Of a DNA stretch of 64,000 nt, positions 24,201-33,300 are shown one piece after another. The notes below the pieces were generated by a model. It was given only the letters and a program-made list of their open reading frames with translations. It was not told the origin of the DNA and made no database searches. How positions within the stretch are numbered: the first letter of the stretch is position 1; the number at the start of each line of letters is the position of its first letter. The translations under genes were made by a program, and so were the position numbers. The DNA is from Trichoplusia ni (taxonomy: Eukaryota > Arthropoda > Insecta > Lepidoptera > Noctuidae). The DNA is taken from positions 7,727,328-7,791,327 of the forward strand of contig NC_039480.1 of assembly GCF_003590095.1 (NCBI RefSeq), written 5' to 3'.

Positions 24201-25298
24201 TCTTGAGTATTGTGCGACAGAATCTCCAATAAAGGCACTTCTTATGTCTTCTTCCAGCGTTGAAAACATTCTCAAGAACTTCAGGCATAGTAAAGAATAC
24301 AGGATATCAAAGTACAGCGTGTACAGGCACTCGGCGGCAGGGACTGTGGTGGTCTGGTAAGTTACATAACACGTATAAAAGAGATAAGAGATATTCTAAA
24401 ATCAAAATAATCATATATATTATTCAGCAACTGTTTTACCGACAGTACACGACAACGTTTAAGCAAGTATAGTTTTAAATCAAATACTGACAAGCCCGCA
24501 AGATAAGTTAAAGCAAAATATTGTAGAGGTCGCTGTTTTTTTACAAAGCCATAACTGATAGTTTAATATTATTTATTTCATTCTAGCCTAGTTAACGTTA
24601 TCAAATCATAGAGCAATAACACCGTCCCATCATCAAATCATTTTATTATTTTAATAAAACGCTTTATATTAATTCAGATTAACACAAATTAAAGTAATCG
24701 GCTCTTAATAACTAGCCATACAGTATTATAATATATCCTTATTCTTATGTGTATACTTTTCAAATATTAATATATGATAAATAATGTGCGAATTCCTCAG
24801 AACTTCAGACGTTCTTAGTTTAATGTGCTTTGTTATTAGGTGTATAGTGTGCGTGTAAAATACAATGACTCATTAAACACATAATAAGCTTTAAGTTTTA
24901 TATGAAAATGTGAACATAATGAAAATAATGTTCGTTTCATATCCTAATAACCTATAACCGTCCATGAGATGGTATGTTGTAATAATTTTATAGTTTTATA
25001 AATCGTATAGATGAACAAAATAAACAGCTCTTTGTAAGTATTTTTAAAGTTCTAAGTACAAGCGATTTTTTTTTCTTATATGTGAAACTTAAACATACAT
25101 ACCCATACACGAACATATTCAAAAACTGTGCATTTAAGAACTTTGAAAATAATAATGTTACTGGAACTTAAAATTAATAATCACGTGTATATATAGTTTA
25201 AAATTTTACAAACAATCATCAGTAAATTTTGTTTCAGGAGCGGTGCCCTCATCACTGGCAGTTTAATGCTGTATTTCCTACACAAACAGTTAAAATAA
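12129..25298 (+). CDS. PNLDC1: PARN-like 3'-5' exoribonuclease PNLDC1 (piRNA Trimmer), complete
   Basis: Ten exons join in frame: 12129-12256, 12693-12927, 13437-13588, 14180-14315, 15046-15374, 16283-16410, 16840-16982, 20960-21046, 24196-24356 and 25238-25298, giving 519 codons plus stop. The CAF1/PARN nuclease core has all DEDDh residues: D28 and E30 (FDAEF), D270 (GHNIFLD), H360 and D365 (YHEAGWD). The first pair sits at the same residue numbers as in human PARN. FDFNK..YEGLPYL and the GFSQVI helix are also PARN-family signatures. The last two exons form a C-terminal hydrophobic anchor (about 495-514) followed by HKQLK. In silkworm this enzyme trims 3' ends of pre-piRNAs at the mitochondrial surface together with Papi/Tdrkh. 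PARN itself lacks this tail anchor, which is why PNLDC1 is preferred. Role here is inferred from family. Confidence 0.92.
13786..13885 (+). repeat. Degenerate SINE in PNLDC1 intron 3
   Basis: GACGTGTCGTGGGTCCGATTC resembles box B of the other SINE copies, with CTGCGAACGACAAGGATTTG after it. The box A side is decayed. Confidence 0.45.
14316..15045. other. PNLDC1 intron 4 with decayed repeat-like sequence
   Basis: The stretch 14690-14930 is richer in GC than its surroundings and resembles a decayed repeat. No open frame or known element could be recognised. Confidence 0.35.
15046..15374 (+). CDS. PNLDC1: PNLDC1 exon 5: third catalytic Asp
   Basis: TTTCAG acceptor, GTGAGT donor. The 329-nt exon holds GFSQVIALLE and PIVGHNIFLDTILLHNQF, carrying D270. 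It is the longest exon of the gene. Confidence 0.88.
15375..16282. other. PNLDC1 intron 5 with GC-rich block
   Basis: 15780-16140 is GC-rich with several CpG (GACGCGTTAACG, GTCGTCGAC) inside AT-rich intron. No coding frame is supported; it looks like an old insertion. Confidence 0.35.
16283..16410 (+). CDS. PNLDC1: PNLDC1 exon 6: HEAGWD catalytic motif
   Basis: The exon joins from exon 5 to make DLYEFF and runs to YHEAGWDSYCS, with catalytic H360 and D365. It leaves in phase 1 into the next exon, which continues GYCFVRLGHWIA. Confidence 0.88.
17250..17335 (-). repeat. SINE fragment with box A, minus strand
   Basis: The complement reads TAGCCTAGTGGTACGACCGC, a box A-like block, followed by GCGCAAGGCTGCC and a weak box B. 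It lies in PNLDC1 intron 7. Confidence 0.5.
19267..19590 (+). repeat. LINE retrotransposon 3' fragment (broken)
   Basis: One frame reads KLKWQWASCVCRRTDG, then WSRRVLEWRPRIG..VGRPPA, stop, WTDDLK. This is the C-terminal tail seen in reverse transcriptases of LINE elements (WAGH..RR.D.RW....W.P......GRP..RW.DD). A stop and frame changes show it is dead. It lies in PNLDC1 intron 7 and ends near a TGATGATATGA tail. Confidence 0.75.
20528..20800. repeat. Non-autonomous repeat with GGGTTCCGT ends
   Basis: GGGTTCCGTAC near 20538 and GTTCCGTTTTACCCC...TTACGGAACTCTAAAAA near 20765-20795 frame the segment. Similar GTTCCG/CGGAAC-bounded repeats are common in moth genomes. Exact family and limits are uncertain. 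Confidence 0.45.
22140..22280. promoter_or_regulatory. CpG-rich island with alternating purine-pyrimidine hairpin in PNLDC1 intron 8
   Basis: The block is almost pure GC with long CG/TG alternation. 22182-22195 and 22229-22242 are perfect 14-bp inverted repeats. Such alternation favours Z-DNA. A donor-like CAAAC|GTAAGT follows at 22633, so it could be an internal promoter; this is inference. Confidence 0.45.
23405..23885 (+). repeat. SINE split by a second insertion
   Basis: Box A (TGGTCTAGTGGTTAGTG) and box B (GGGTTCGATTCC) lie at about 23423-23481, and the body runs to about 23546. After a foreign block, the SINE tail (ATGTATGTATTTAGAAATATA, then TTTATCAGTTGTCTGG) resumes near 23782. The copy at 53041 shows the uninterrupted order. 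Confidence 0.7.
23548..23780 (-). repeat. Insertion inside the SINE, minus strand, with CTTT-type tail
   Basis: On the minus strand the block ends in AATAAAACACTTTTTC and then CTTTCTTTCTTTC. The AATAAA plus short-repeat tail suggests the 3' end of a non-LTR element. It also holds a TATATATATATA run. It carries no recognisable coding frame. Confidence 0.5.
23902..24160 (+). repeat. Interspersed lepidopteran repeat, copy 2
   Basis: Same head, body, CAAACAAACAAAC run and TATATTAGTATAGATAT tail as the copy at 3004. It ends about 35 bp before PNLDC1 exon 9. Confidence 0.78.
24196..24356 (+). CDS. PNLDC1: PNLDC1 exon 9
   Basis: The exon begins TGLEYCATE after a TTTCAG acceptor and ends in GTVVV plus TG before a GTAAGT donor. 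The donor bases would read TGG TAA if not spliced, an in-frame stop. The acceptor lies only about 35 bp after an interspersed repeat copy. Confidence 0.82.
25238..25298 (+). CDS. PNLDC1: PNLDC1 exon 10: membrane anchor and stop
   Basis: After TTGTTTCAG the exon completes Trp and reads SGALITGSLMLYFLHKQLK, then TAA at 25296-25298. The hydrophobic run with a basic tail suits a tail-anchored outer-mitochondrial-membrane protein, as known for silkworm Trimmer. Confidence 0.85.
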
Positions 25299-25383
25299 CC
25301 TTTAAATACCTCAAAGTAGTGTATAAAATTTTGCTTTGCTCTTGATAAAAATATTTTAAGGTCAATGGGCATTTGTTTTTTCT

Positions 25384-25389
25384 AATAAA
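25384..25389 (+). terminator. Polyadenylation signal of PNLDC1
   Basis: AATAAA lies 86 bases after the stop codon and is the first canonical signal downstream. A T-rich stretch lies just before it and GT-rich sequence is sparse after it, so the exact cleavage point is unknown. Confidence 0.6.
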
Positions 25390-25409
25390 GTGCCTGTTAT
25401 AGCAGGCAT

Positions 25410-27770
25410 ACAGTCTCTATATTTTTGTTATAGATAGTCATATTTTATTAAACTTAATTACATTTTAAGTATACCTACTTTTTGTATATAAATAAGATAT
25501 CCTTCCGCCCTTCGTCCATTAGCGATAAGAGTTGTTGTGCCAAGGTTAATTCAAATAAATCATAGATCATACATAATTCCTTTTACTCAAATGCCCCGAA
25601 AACAAATTAAAATTCAATAAATATTTGGTTTAATTTCAAATAACATGTCACCATTAGAAGTTTGACCGTCGGAACGAAAAATATGAAAAACAAAGTTTAT
25701 ATGTCTTGCAAAGTAATATAATCGCTTGACAACATCTCAGACATAAATAAATATTTACCTTTATATTAAAAGTGGTTTTAAAAACCTGACCGGTATTATA
25801 ATACGCTGGACTATCGAACGCTAGTAACGCTACCAATTTCTTGATCCATACTTACAAATCGCTATAATCGCGTATAGGGTGTCCAAGATCAGTGGTCATT
25901 ACTTTTGGAACTGATATTTATCAAGAACGGGAGAAAATTTCCACTCAAATTGCAAATAAATACACTAGTCTGATTACGCACGGAATAATCAATCAATAAT
26001 TACAATGTTACAAAGGAAGAAAATTTTAGGAATACTTAGTCCAGCGTATGTTAATACAGGTCAGTGTTAACCCGCTGTCATCCACGTTTGGCTGACGGCA
26101 GTAAATAATAGCGAGAAGCGATACTCCAGCCGCGCTCAAACAATAGACTAAACATTCACTAAGTACCTACACAACGTTAAAAGCTTTATGATAATGTTCG
26201 CGAAATTACTTTATAATCTACTGTAGGTAAAGAATTTTCAGACAGATTAAATGCGAAAGAAAACATTTTATTTTTAAAGTCGTTTCCACGGTTCCACTTG
26301 ACAATTGTGATCATATTTGCAGCTGGAGAGAGATATATTAGACTGAACAGATGTTTTACTTCAGTTTTATTTGTGTGATGGAAATATTTTTAATTCATAC
26401 TATTACACTACTTACACTTATTTTAAGGTTCGGATTGTCTATGTCTGTTTCATTTTGATTACTGCGAAGACTGATTGCAGCGTGAAAATGTGCAAGAATT
26501 TTTGTGAAAAGACTTAAACCCATGAAAGACACTGTTTTCAACTTAACTGGTATAAGCTTCTTATACCCTACCAATAAAATACAAGCTAAATGAAACTGTT
26601 CTGTTAGGCCTACAAAGTAAAATGTTATTATGACGGTTTAATAAACCATTATACGTTTTTTATGAATTTTCCTATCAAACATTTCCATTTCCCGCTTTTC
26701 CTATAAATCGTTTTATAAATACGATACAAAACCACGGTTAAATCGAGGAACTAGTGCACGGATTAGTCCCGTTTCACTCCATATTACGTCTATTTCAAAA
26801 CAAACGTACAATTAAGGCATATCAAATAAGTTTATAGTCGTGTGTTTATATTCAATTATTTTGTGATTGCGATAATAGATATAGGTCAGTAGGTGAATAT
26901 TGTTTCCTTTTTAAAAGGGCCTTTTGCACGTAACATACTGACAGGTACATAATAGATTAATGGAATTATTGTTTTAAGTTTATATGCTTTATATTAAACA
27001 TATATATCAATGGCCTTGTAACACCTAAATAAATATAGCATGCATTTTATATCGACACATTTATTGGCAAATCTGTCATACCATATCCATAGACATGTGT
27101 ATATTGTGTATGTGTAATGTCTTGTTATATTTAGGTAGGAAACTAAGCGCCAATCTGTGGCCAACAAATAAGATACGACTTCCTCAAAGAACATAAATAT
27201 GAGAATTAATATACAAGATATGTAATACGCGAGCGCATTAATGTCGAAGCGTAGATTATAACTCGGGGCTAAGCAAACACCACATGAGTTAGGTTGCTTA
27301 CACTGCGAGCGCCTGCGCCGGAATAAGGCGGGAACGTTTTGACAAGCCTGATTTATGTTGATTTACAACTCACTTGCACAACACGAGTCCCGCCGACAAA
27401 CTTCCTGGAAATTAAATCATTATTGCACAGCATACAGCCAACAACGCGTGTATTTTTAGTTTTCGCAAATTGCATCTTTGTGGATTCCGTGAAGTAAACA
27501 ATCGATAGCCGATTCTATCAACATGAGAACGGGGATACTAAAATCTATACTTTAAAGGCTGTTTTTCTTAATTTTTAGCTGTTGTTAGTAAATAATATAG
27601 CGTGTAATGAGGCTAGATACTCAGCACACCTTTTCTTCTTTAAAATATTATGTAAAGGTAAGCACAAAAGCTGTATTCTTTGTTTAAAATAAATTCCACT
27701 GAATGTCGGAAATTTTAATATTTTAGTAGGTACAGGCTATCAACTTTGACCTTGATGTTTAAATACTTAC
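25410..27770. other. AT-rich intergenic DNA, no gene supported
   Basis: Short open frames only. A segment near 25853-25920 (AGGGTGTCCAAGATCAGTGG) looks like a repeat end but was not assigned. Confidence 0.4.
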
Positions 27771-28000
27771 TTCGATCACAGAGTGTTTCCTAAATTCTTC
27801 AAAAACTGAAAAGGGACCGTAGACAATCCCCAATTCTATGAATGACATATTGGTAAATTTCAATGCGCCAAGCCATAAACCGTTTCGTCCATTGGACGTC
27901 ACAATAACGTTGTCTGTCAGGCCTCGTTTGCCAGCAGCTCCAGCCACAATATCCAGGGCAATAAAATCTACATCATTTAAAACATTGTAATTTCCAGTTA
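27771..28000 (-). CDS. Unassigned coding exon, 76 codons
   Basis: Minus-strand reading is open from an ACGCAG acceptor at 28001 to a perfect GAA|GTAAGT donor at 27771. Two bases complete an incoming codon, then 76 codons end exactly in phase 0. The peptide includes DFIALDIVAGAAGKRGL, NVIVTSNGRNGLWLG and MSFIELGIVYGPFSVF. Hydrophobic and polar residues alternate as in a folded extracellular or enzyme domain. I do not recognise the family and found no partner exon nearby. It could be one exon of a long gene with big introns or an old retained fragment. Confidence 0.5.
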
Positions 28001-31000
28001 CTGCGTAAAATTGTTAACAATGTGTGGTTTATTTATTGCTCCAACGTAATTATGAGACCGCCCACCATTTTGTCCATAATTTAATATTGTTCTAATGCGA
28101 AGATATTAAGCTGGATATCTGTTTTTTATATCAAATAGGAATGCGAAATATTCAACGGCTGATGTTTTCCGGGAGTGTATAAACTGTCAGCGTGTTGAAA
28201 CCTCGCCACCGAGGCACCGATTCGTAGCAGTCGCTGTGTTACGGAAAACAGCAGCTGTCATAATTTTTTATTCCACCGCTGTGCACGCAACATCGGGAAA
28301 ATTGTAGTGTAGAACGTCACTATCTGTACCGCCTTTACTATGTTAATACGCTAGCCTGGCACATTGAATATGTCAGAATATTCCTCTTAAATAAATGAAT
28401 CGTAAACAGCTAATAATCCAGGTATGTCGCAGCTCATTGGCCTCCGATACGGCCGCGACAATAAAAATAGATTTCCACCTGCAAATTTAGGAGTCAGAAA
28501 TAACTAGTGCCTCACAACTGTAGAGAATGGATGGTTGTTTAGTGGACATGTGCGCAGTGCATTCCCGTGTCCAGTAAACGGGGTCGCCCAGAACTATTTT
28601 ACACTGACTTCTCCTAATGTTTCCGCAAATACACGTACAATGAGTTATTACTCGCCTTTATCTTGTTTCTACGTGGCTTGAACGCATTTCTAGTTTCAGC
28701 TTCTTATTACCGCCGTGAAAATCCGGATCTCAAATTACTCCATTTTTATTACAGGATAAATTTCGACTGCATTCTAATAGTAATGAACGATGATTCGTTT
28801 GGTTTCTCCCTATCCCATTATAATATTGCTCAAGCGCATCTGGTTTTTGAATGTACATCAGTCGTATAACCTTTGATACCCCGTAATACATCTGATGCAA
28901 TAAAAAATCGTATATGCGGGTTTTATGTTTCTCAACATCAATGATTCTAATATTATAAGTTTAAGGTACTTTTGATTATACTAAAAACAATTCTGCAGTA
29001 TACAGTTTGCATTTTAATCTCTCTTGGATTTATATCTTCCAATGTAAAATCTAATAATCCTCTTTCAAATGTAAGTATTCTTATTGCCACGTTGAGTAAT
29101 GTGTGTTTTTCTGTGTGGATCATTCATCACTCATATTATCATGAGATGTTTGGTCCAACAAAATGTCTGTCTTTTCAGATTTAGCGTCAGACTGTGAAAG
29201 CTAGACGTCTAGTTTGTACAGTCGCCTACAAAAAACGTTATAACGGAACAGTTATGATTTGCTTTTTCAGAAGTGTAGCTGAAATATAATTTCGCAATTT
29301 TTTTCTAGGTTTCTGTTTCAACAATTTCACAGTTAACTTTTTAGATTTTTGTAAACCAATTTCAAACCATGTTTCTACGGGAATGCGATAATCTGGAAAT
29401 TCGTATTTTATAGATACAAAATAATTATCCGCTGTTTCTGAAAGGGCTGATTAATATAATTTGTCGTGAAGTCATCGATACTGATTAAGATTGGCTGACG
29501 AAAACCTTCGCCTCATAATCTTAGCTCTTATTATGAAATAAGACTGAAGAAGTTGATTTGGGAAGTAGTCTTTGTGTTGATCAGCCCCAAGCGGCTTGTT
29601 AATTATTTTCACCGTTTCACAACTACCCATATATGAAGACAAACATTTAGATCGCCATTCATAAGATGAACGCCATCAATAGTTGAACGTTAGGTAAAGG
29701 CAAGTACTAATAAATCACCATAAAATTTAGTACTTTGCCTTAAACTATTTTTGGCATGTCCCCTTTGTGTCTGTAATGACTTCATACTTATTTACCTATT
29801 CACTCTAGTTTATAGCTATTCAACGTTATAGGAAAAAATAATATTTTATCCTGCTGTCATCAATAACATCAGAATCGGTTTTATTACTCTACAGTTAAAA
29901 TTGCTTTAAACAACACAGTTCAAAGTCTATAGATTGAAAATAAGTCCCAATTACGTCTTTTATTTATACTTAACCTAGGTTTAAGCGTAGGAGTCGATTA
30001 ATTACCTCTTAGAAGCACTTTGTTGATTCAGATTACAAAATCTTTAATGCCTGTAATTTCCTTTACCATCAAATTTTAATTACATGTCTTCATTATTCGC
30101 GACCTTTTATCTAGAGGATTTTCTCTTTTATTTTAGTAAAGAGAAAGAAAGAAATAAATTGGATTAATTAGCGCGGAGCTACGTCGAGCTGTTGATGGGC
30201 AGATGGCCATATATATTTAAATCTGAGTGATAATGTTAGCGTTGACCGTTACTATCGAGACTGACGTCTTTAGAATCGAGGAACAAAATATCATTTATAA
30301 CAGTTTTATACGTGTGTATAGTTTGGTTTGTAGGGGTAGGTTAGTTCGATATCGTGCCTACTCGCGGTAAATTTCCATGCTTTTCATTTAGGTATTTTCC
30401 ATCTTCAGTTCTAGTTGAAAACTCCAATCTCTTCGACTTTTATTTGCTTTGAAACTGTTTTACAACAAGACAAAAATCTCACTAAGGTTATAACAATACT
30501 ATATCTATAATGATTAATAGAGTGTAACATAACACGTACAGACAATGCGACAATGCTCAGTCCTAATTTTAGTGAGTAAAACTTGTCGCTTATCTGGCAA
30601 CCCTACGCGTGCAGACGCGCTGCCCGTCGTGTCCGTCCTTCCCTTGTACCCGAGACCCATTGTTCATCGCGCGTCTGTCCAACTGAAAAATCTACTCTAT
30701 TTAATTTCTTTGGCAGCCGGCGTCGTCAAGTATATTTTCATTTGGTCAACGCGTGGGAGCAGCTTCAATATAGCAGATGACTGACGCTGATTTTTATTAC
30801 GTGCGCTATGCAATATCGTATTGTTTTATGTGTTGAATAAATGTACGATACTGTATTTTTGTTCATTGTTTTATGATTGTGTGCATTAGTCGTAAATCAT
30901 TTTACAGGAATTTTTTGAAGCTTGGTATTTAAAGCTTGTTAGTATTTTGTCGTTAGGTACGTTTAGATAGAACAGTTTCGTTCATTTTTCTAAGTGGATT

Positions 31001-31790
31001 AAGAAAAAACTTTCTTTGTTTTACGATTTCAATTCACAATCTCCCAATATGACTTATTCAAATAGGTGCAAATAACTTAGTTGTTGTTTATTGCCCACCA
31101 TTAAACATTATAAGGAAATCAATTGGCGTCCGTAAAAGCGACGAATACATTTCGATGGCGTCACGAGGATAATAGGAAAAACTAATAGCAAACATTGAAA
31201 TAGACACATGACCCTGAGAATGTCGTCGGCTTACTTAAATTTATTGCTTAACGAAAGAGATATCGTCTATTATGTTTTATTAAAAATACGAAATTTAAAA
31301 TGCTCAATATTTAATTAAATATCAATGTGGATAATCCGACGTCTACAGACATATGACAAGATTTCTTTTTCCTAGTTTAATCAACGTCAGAATTAATAAT
31401 TCATAACGCCTCCTGTCAAAATTGACAGATATTCATTTTCAGTACTAGCCTTAAAATACAGCTTGTTACTGCGTGGGAACAATGCTAGCACCCAAGTAAT
31501 ATTCAGCTTTAGTTTTAATTCTTTCGGCGAACCGCAACTTTTATGGCGTGGTAATTAAAAATGTTAATATAAGCACGTGTGAAGTGCGTCAATATCGTGA
31601 CCATAGTTTATTATGGTGGTGTACAGCAGGTGGTAAGGTGTCGTTCACACTGTAGTACAATATTGTGTAAACTGGAATTTTTCCGAGTATGGTATAATTA
31701 TAGTATGGCTTAGGCAGTAGAAGCTCTCCACGCAAAAGGGTGTTGTAGTAGTACCTAGAGTGGCTACAATGAAGGTGTTTATTTCGCAAG
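28001..31790. other. Intergenic or intronic AT-rich DNA
   Basis: No exon could be supported. 30590-30720 is a GC-rich patch with several CpG and two overlapping short frames without recognisable product. Confidence 0.4.
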
Positions 31791-31799
31791 TGTAGACCT

Positions 31800-31990
31800 C
31801 GCCTTACAGTTCCGGCGAGGTTGTGTCAAATCGTCCGGAGCGGCGCGGGCGCAGCGGCCGGCGCGACGGTGACAGCGGCTGCGCGTCCGACGGTTTATAT
31901 TTGTTGTGATCACGCACCCGCCGCCTGCCACCATCTACGCACTTCCTAATTCCTAACACTACCGCGCTAGCGTCGCCTTGCCGAGGGCCA
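31800..31990. promoter_or_regulatory. CpG-rich island, candidate promoter
   Basis: Dense CpG (GGAGCGGCGCGGGCGCAGCG) in AT-rich surroundings, with a TTTATATTTG motif at about 31892-31901 that can serve as TATA on either strand. Downstream at 32203-32226 is an exon-like piece. No transcript can be proven from sequence. Confidence 0.35.
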
Positions 31991-32202
31991 GGGTCGTTAT
32001 ACAGTTATATTTGAATAATTTACTATGTGTTTATTAGCAGCTAAGCACTTTACGTATAAATTGTCAACTGAATCTGAAAGCGTGTTTATGTGTATTATTT
32101 GAAATTCTGGTTAATACATGTCTGCCACTGAAAGATAGATTGAACTATAGTCGATTGTTTCAAAGTCAAGTCTGCTTGAATTAACATGCATATATTTTTT
32201 AG

Positions 32203-32226
32203 AAATGCCTGTCGATTTTATGTCGG
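32203..32226 (+). other. Candidate 24-nt micro-exon with ATG
   Basis: TATTTTTTAG acceptor, ATG at 32205 (MPVDFMS plus one base), then G|GTAAGTG donor. Both splice sites are near consensus. Without a partner exon this remains a weak candidate. Confidence 0.2.
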
Positions 32227-33119
32227 GTAAGTGTCAGAAAACAATACTAGAAAAATATTTTAGAATCGTTTTTCATCAAAGAAAGCTATAAAACATACCG
32301 TTTTGTTTTCATCAATTCACTCACAAAAATAAACTGCAATGCCGGAATAAATGCATAGTTATGTTCGATACAATTTTAGTTGGTGCACAATATCGCCGAG
32401 CTCCAGATCCAAGGCATTAAATGGAACGTGTACGAGCGTGATGGCCGTGATTGATGCCACAAATCAGTGGATGCAACAACGGACAGTTCCACATGTATAT
32501 TTGCTAATTTTAGCGTCCAAATCCAGCAATCAACCTGAATCCCATCAATTTAACAACATGTTGGCGTACATATTTTCCGCGTCGCGCCGCTGCCAAACAA
32601 TGAACATACATTTCACGAAGACTCAGAAACACACGATAGTGTTACGACAACCTTTGATATATACGGCGAGCAGGTGCTACGCCTATGTGAACTTCTCAGG
32701 GTCGCTGTGAGCTTGACGTGACTCTAACTCACGATCATTTAAAATTAAATGCCTGGCATCAATGCTAGAATGAGTTTTTACGCGGTTGCCCAAGCCTCCA
32801 AGCAATGCAATAAATTAGATTAAGTGTTTAGCTACGTTTTGAAGAAATTGAAAATTTCTAGAAGCTATCTGTCACTCCTCATGTTGAATGACTGTGATTA
32901 AGTGTGGTTTTTCTACGTAAACAAGCAAATACTCTAGATTTGTCGTGGGCTTAATAGCCGGAAACCATGCACATGAGGCAGTAAAACCCGAAGTATTTCA
33001 AAACGTTTTTCTATTTTGGGCAAACGCACTTGAGCTTTAGAGATGTAATTAATCCTCCCGACTGTTGTTTGAAAGCGGACTAATGATGGTTCGGTACTTT
33101 GAGCTAGTGGTAGAATGTG

Positions 33120-33300
33120 CTTGGAGCTCGGTCCGTGTGGAGGTTGGTAGCGGAGTGCGGACGGCCCTAGATGCGTTTCCCATACTCTCCCAGCGCCGCG
33201 CCGCGTCGCTCCGCTAATGACATATTTCGGGCAGTGCGCCCCAGTCGCCGCCAAGGACACGTCACCGTCCGCGCTCGCTATTTCCGACCGCGGCTATTCC
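33120..33300. promoter_or_regulatory. Second CpG-rich island
   Basis: CAGCGCCGCGCCGCGTCGC and flanks are GC-rich on both sides of 33200. Open frames on both strands here are a by-product of GC content. Confidence 0.3.

Noticed and set aside
25654..25843. Minus-strand frame reading KKLVALLAFDSPAYYNTG with a GTAAAT donor
   Set aside because: The acceptor side is poor (TTGTAAG, no pyrimidine tract) and its phase does not fit the exon at 27771.
28972..29184. Plus-strand frame with a signal-peptide-like start and internal GTAAGT
   Set aside because: No methionine in good context and no family; hydrophobic frames are common in T-rich DNA.
32351..32710. 119-codon plus-strand frame
   Set aside because: Composition is like random open sequence, no known motifs, and no fitting splice sites.
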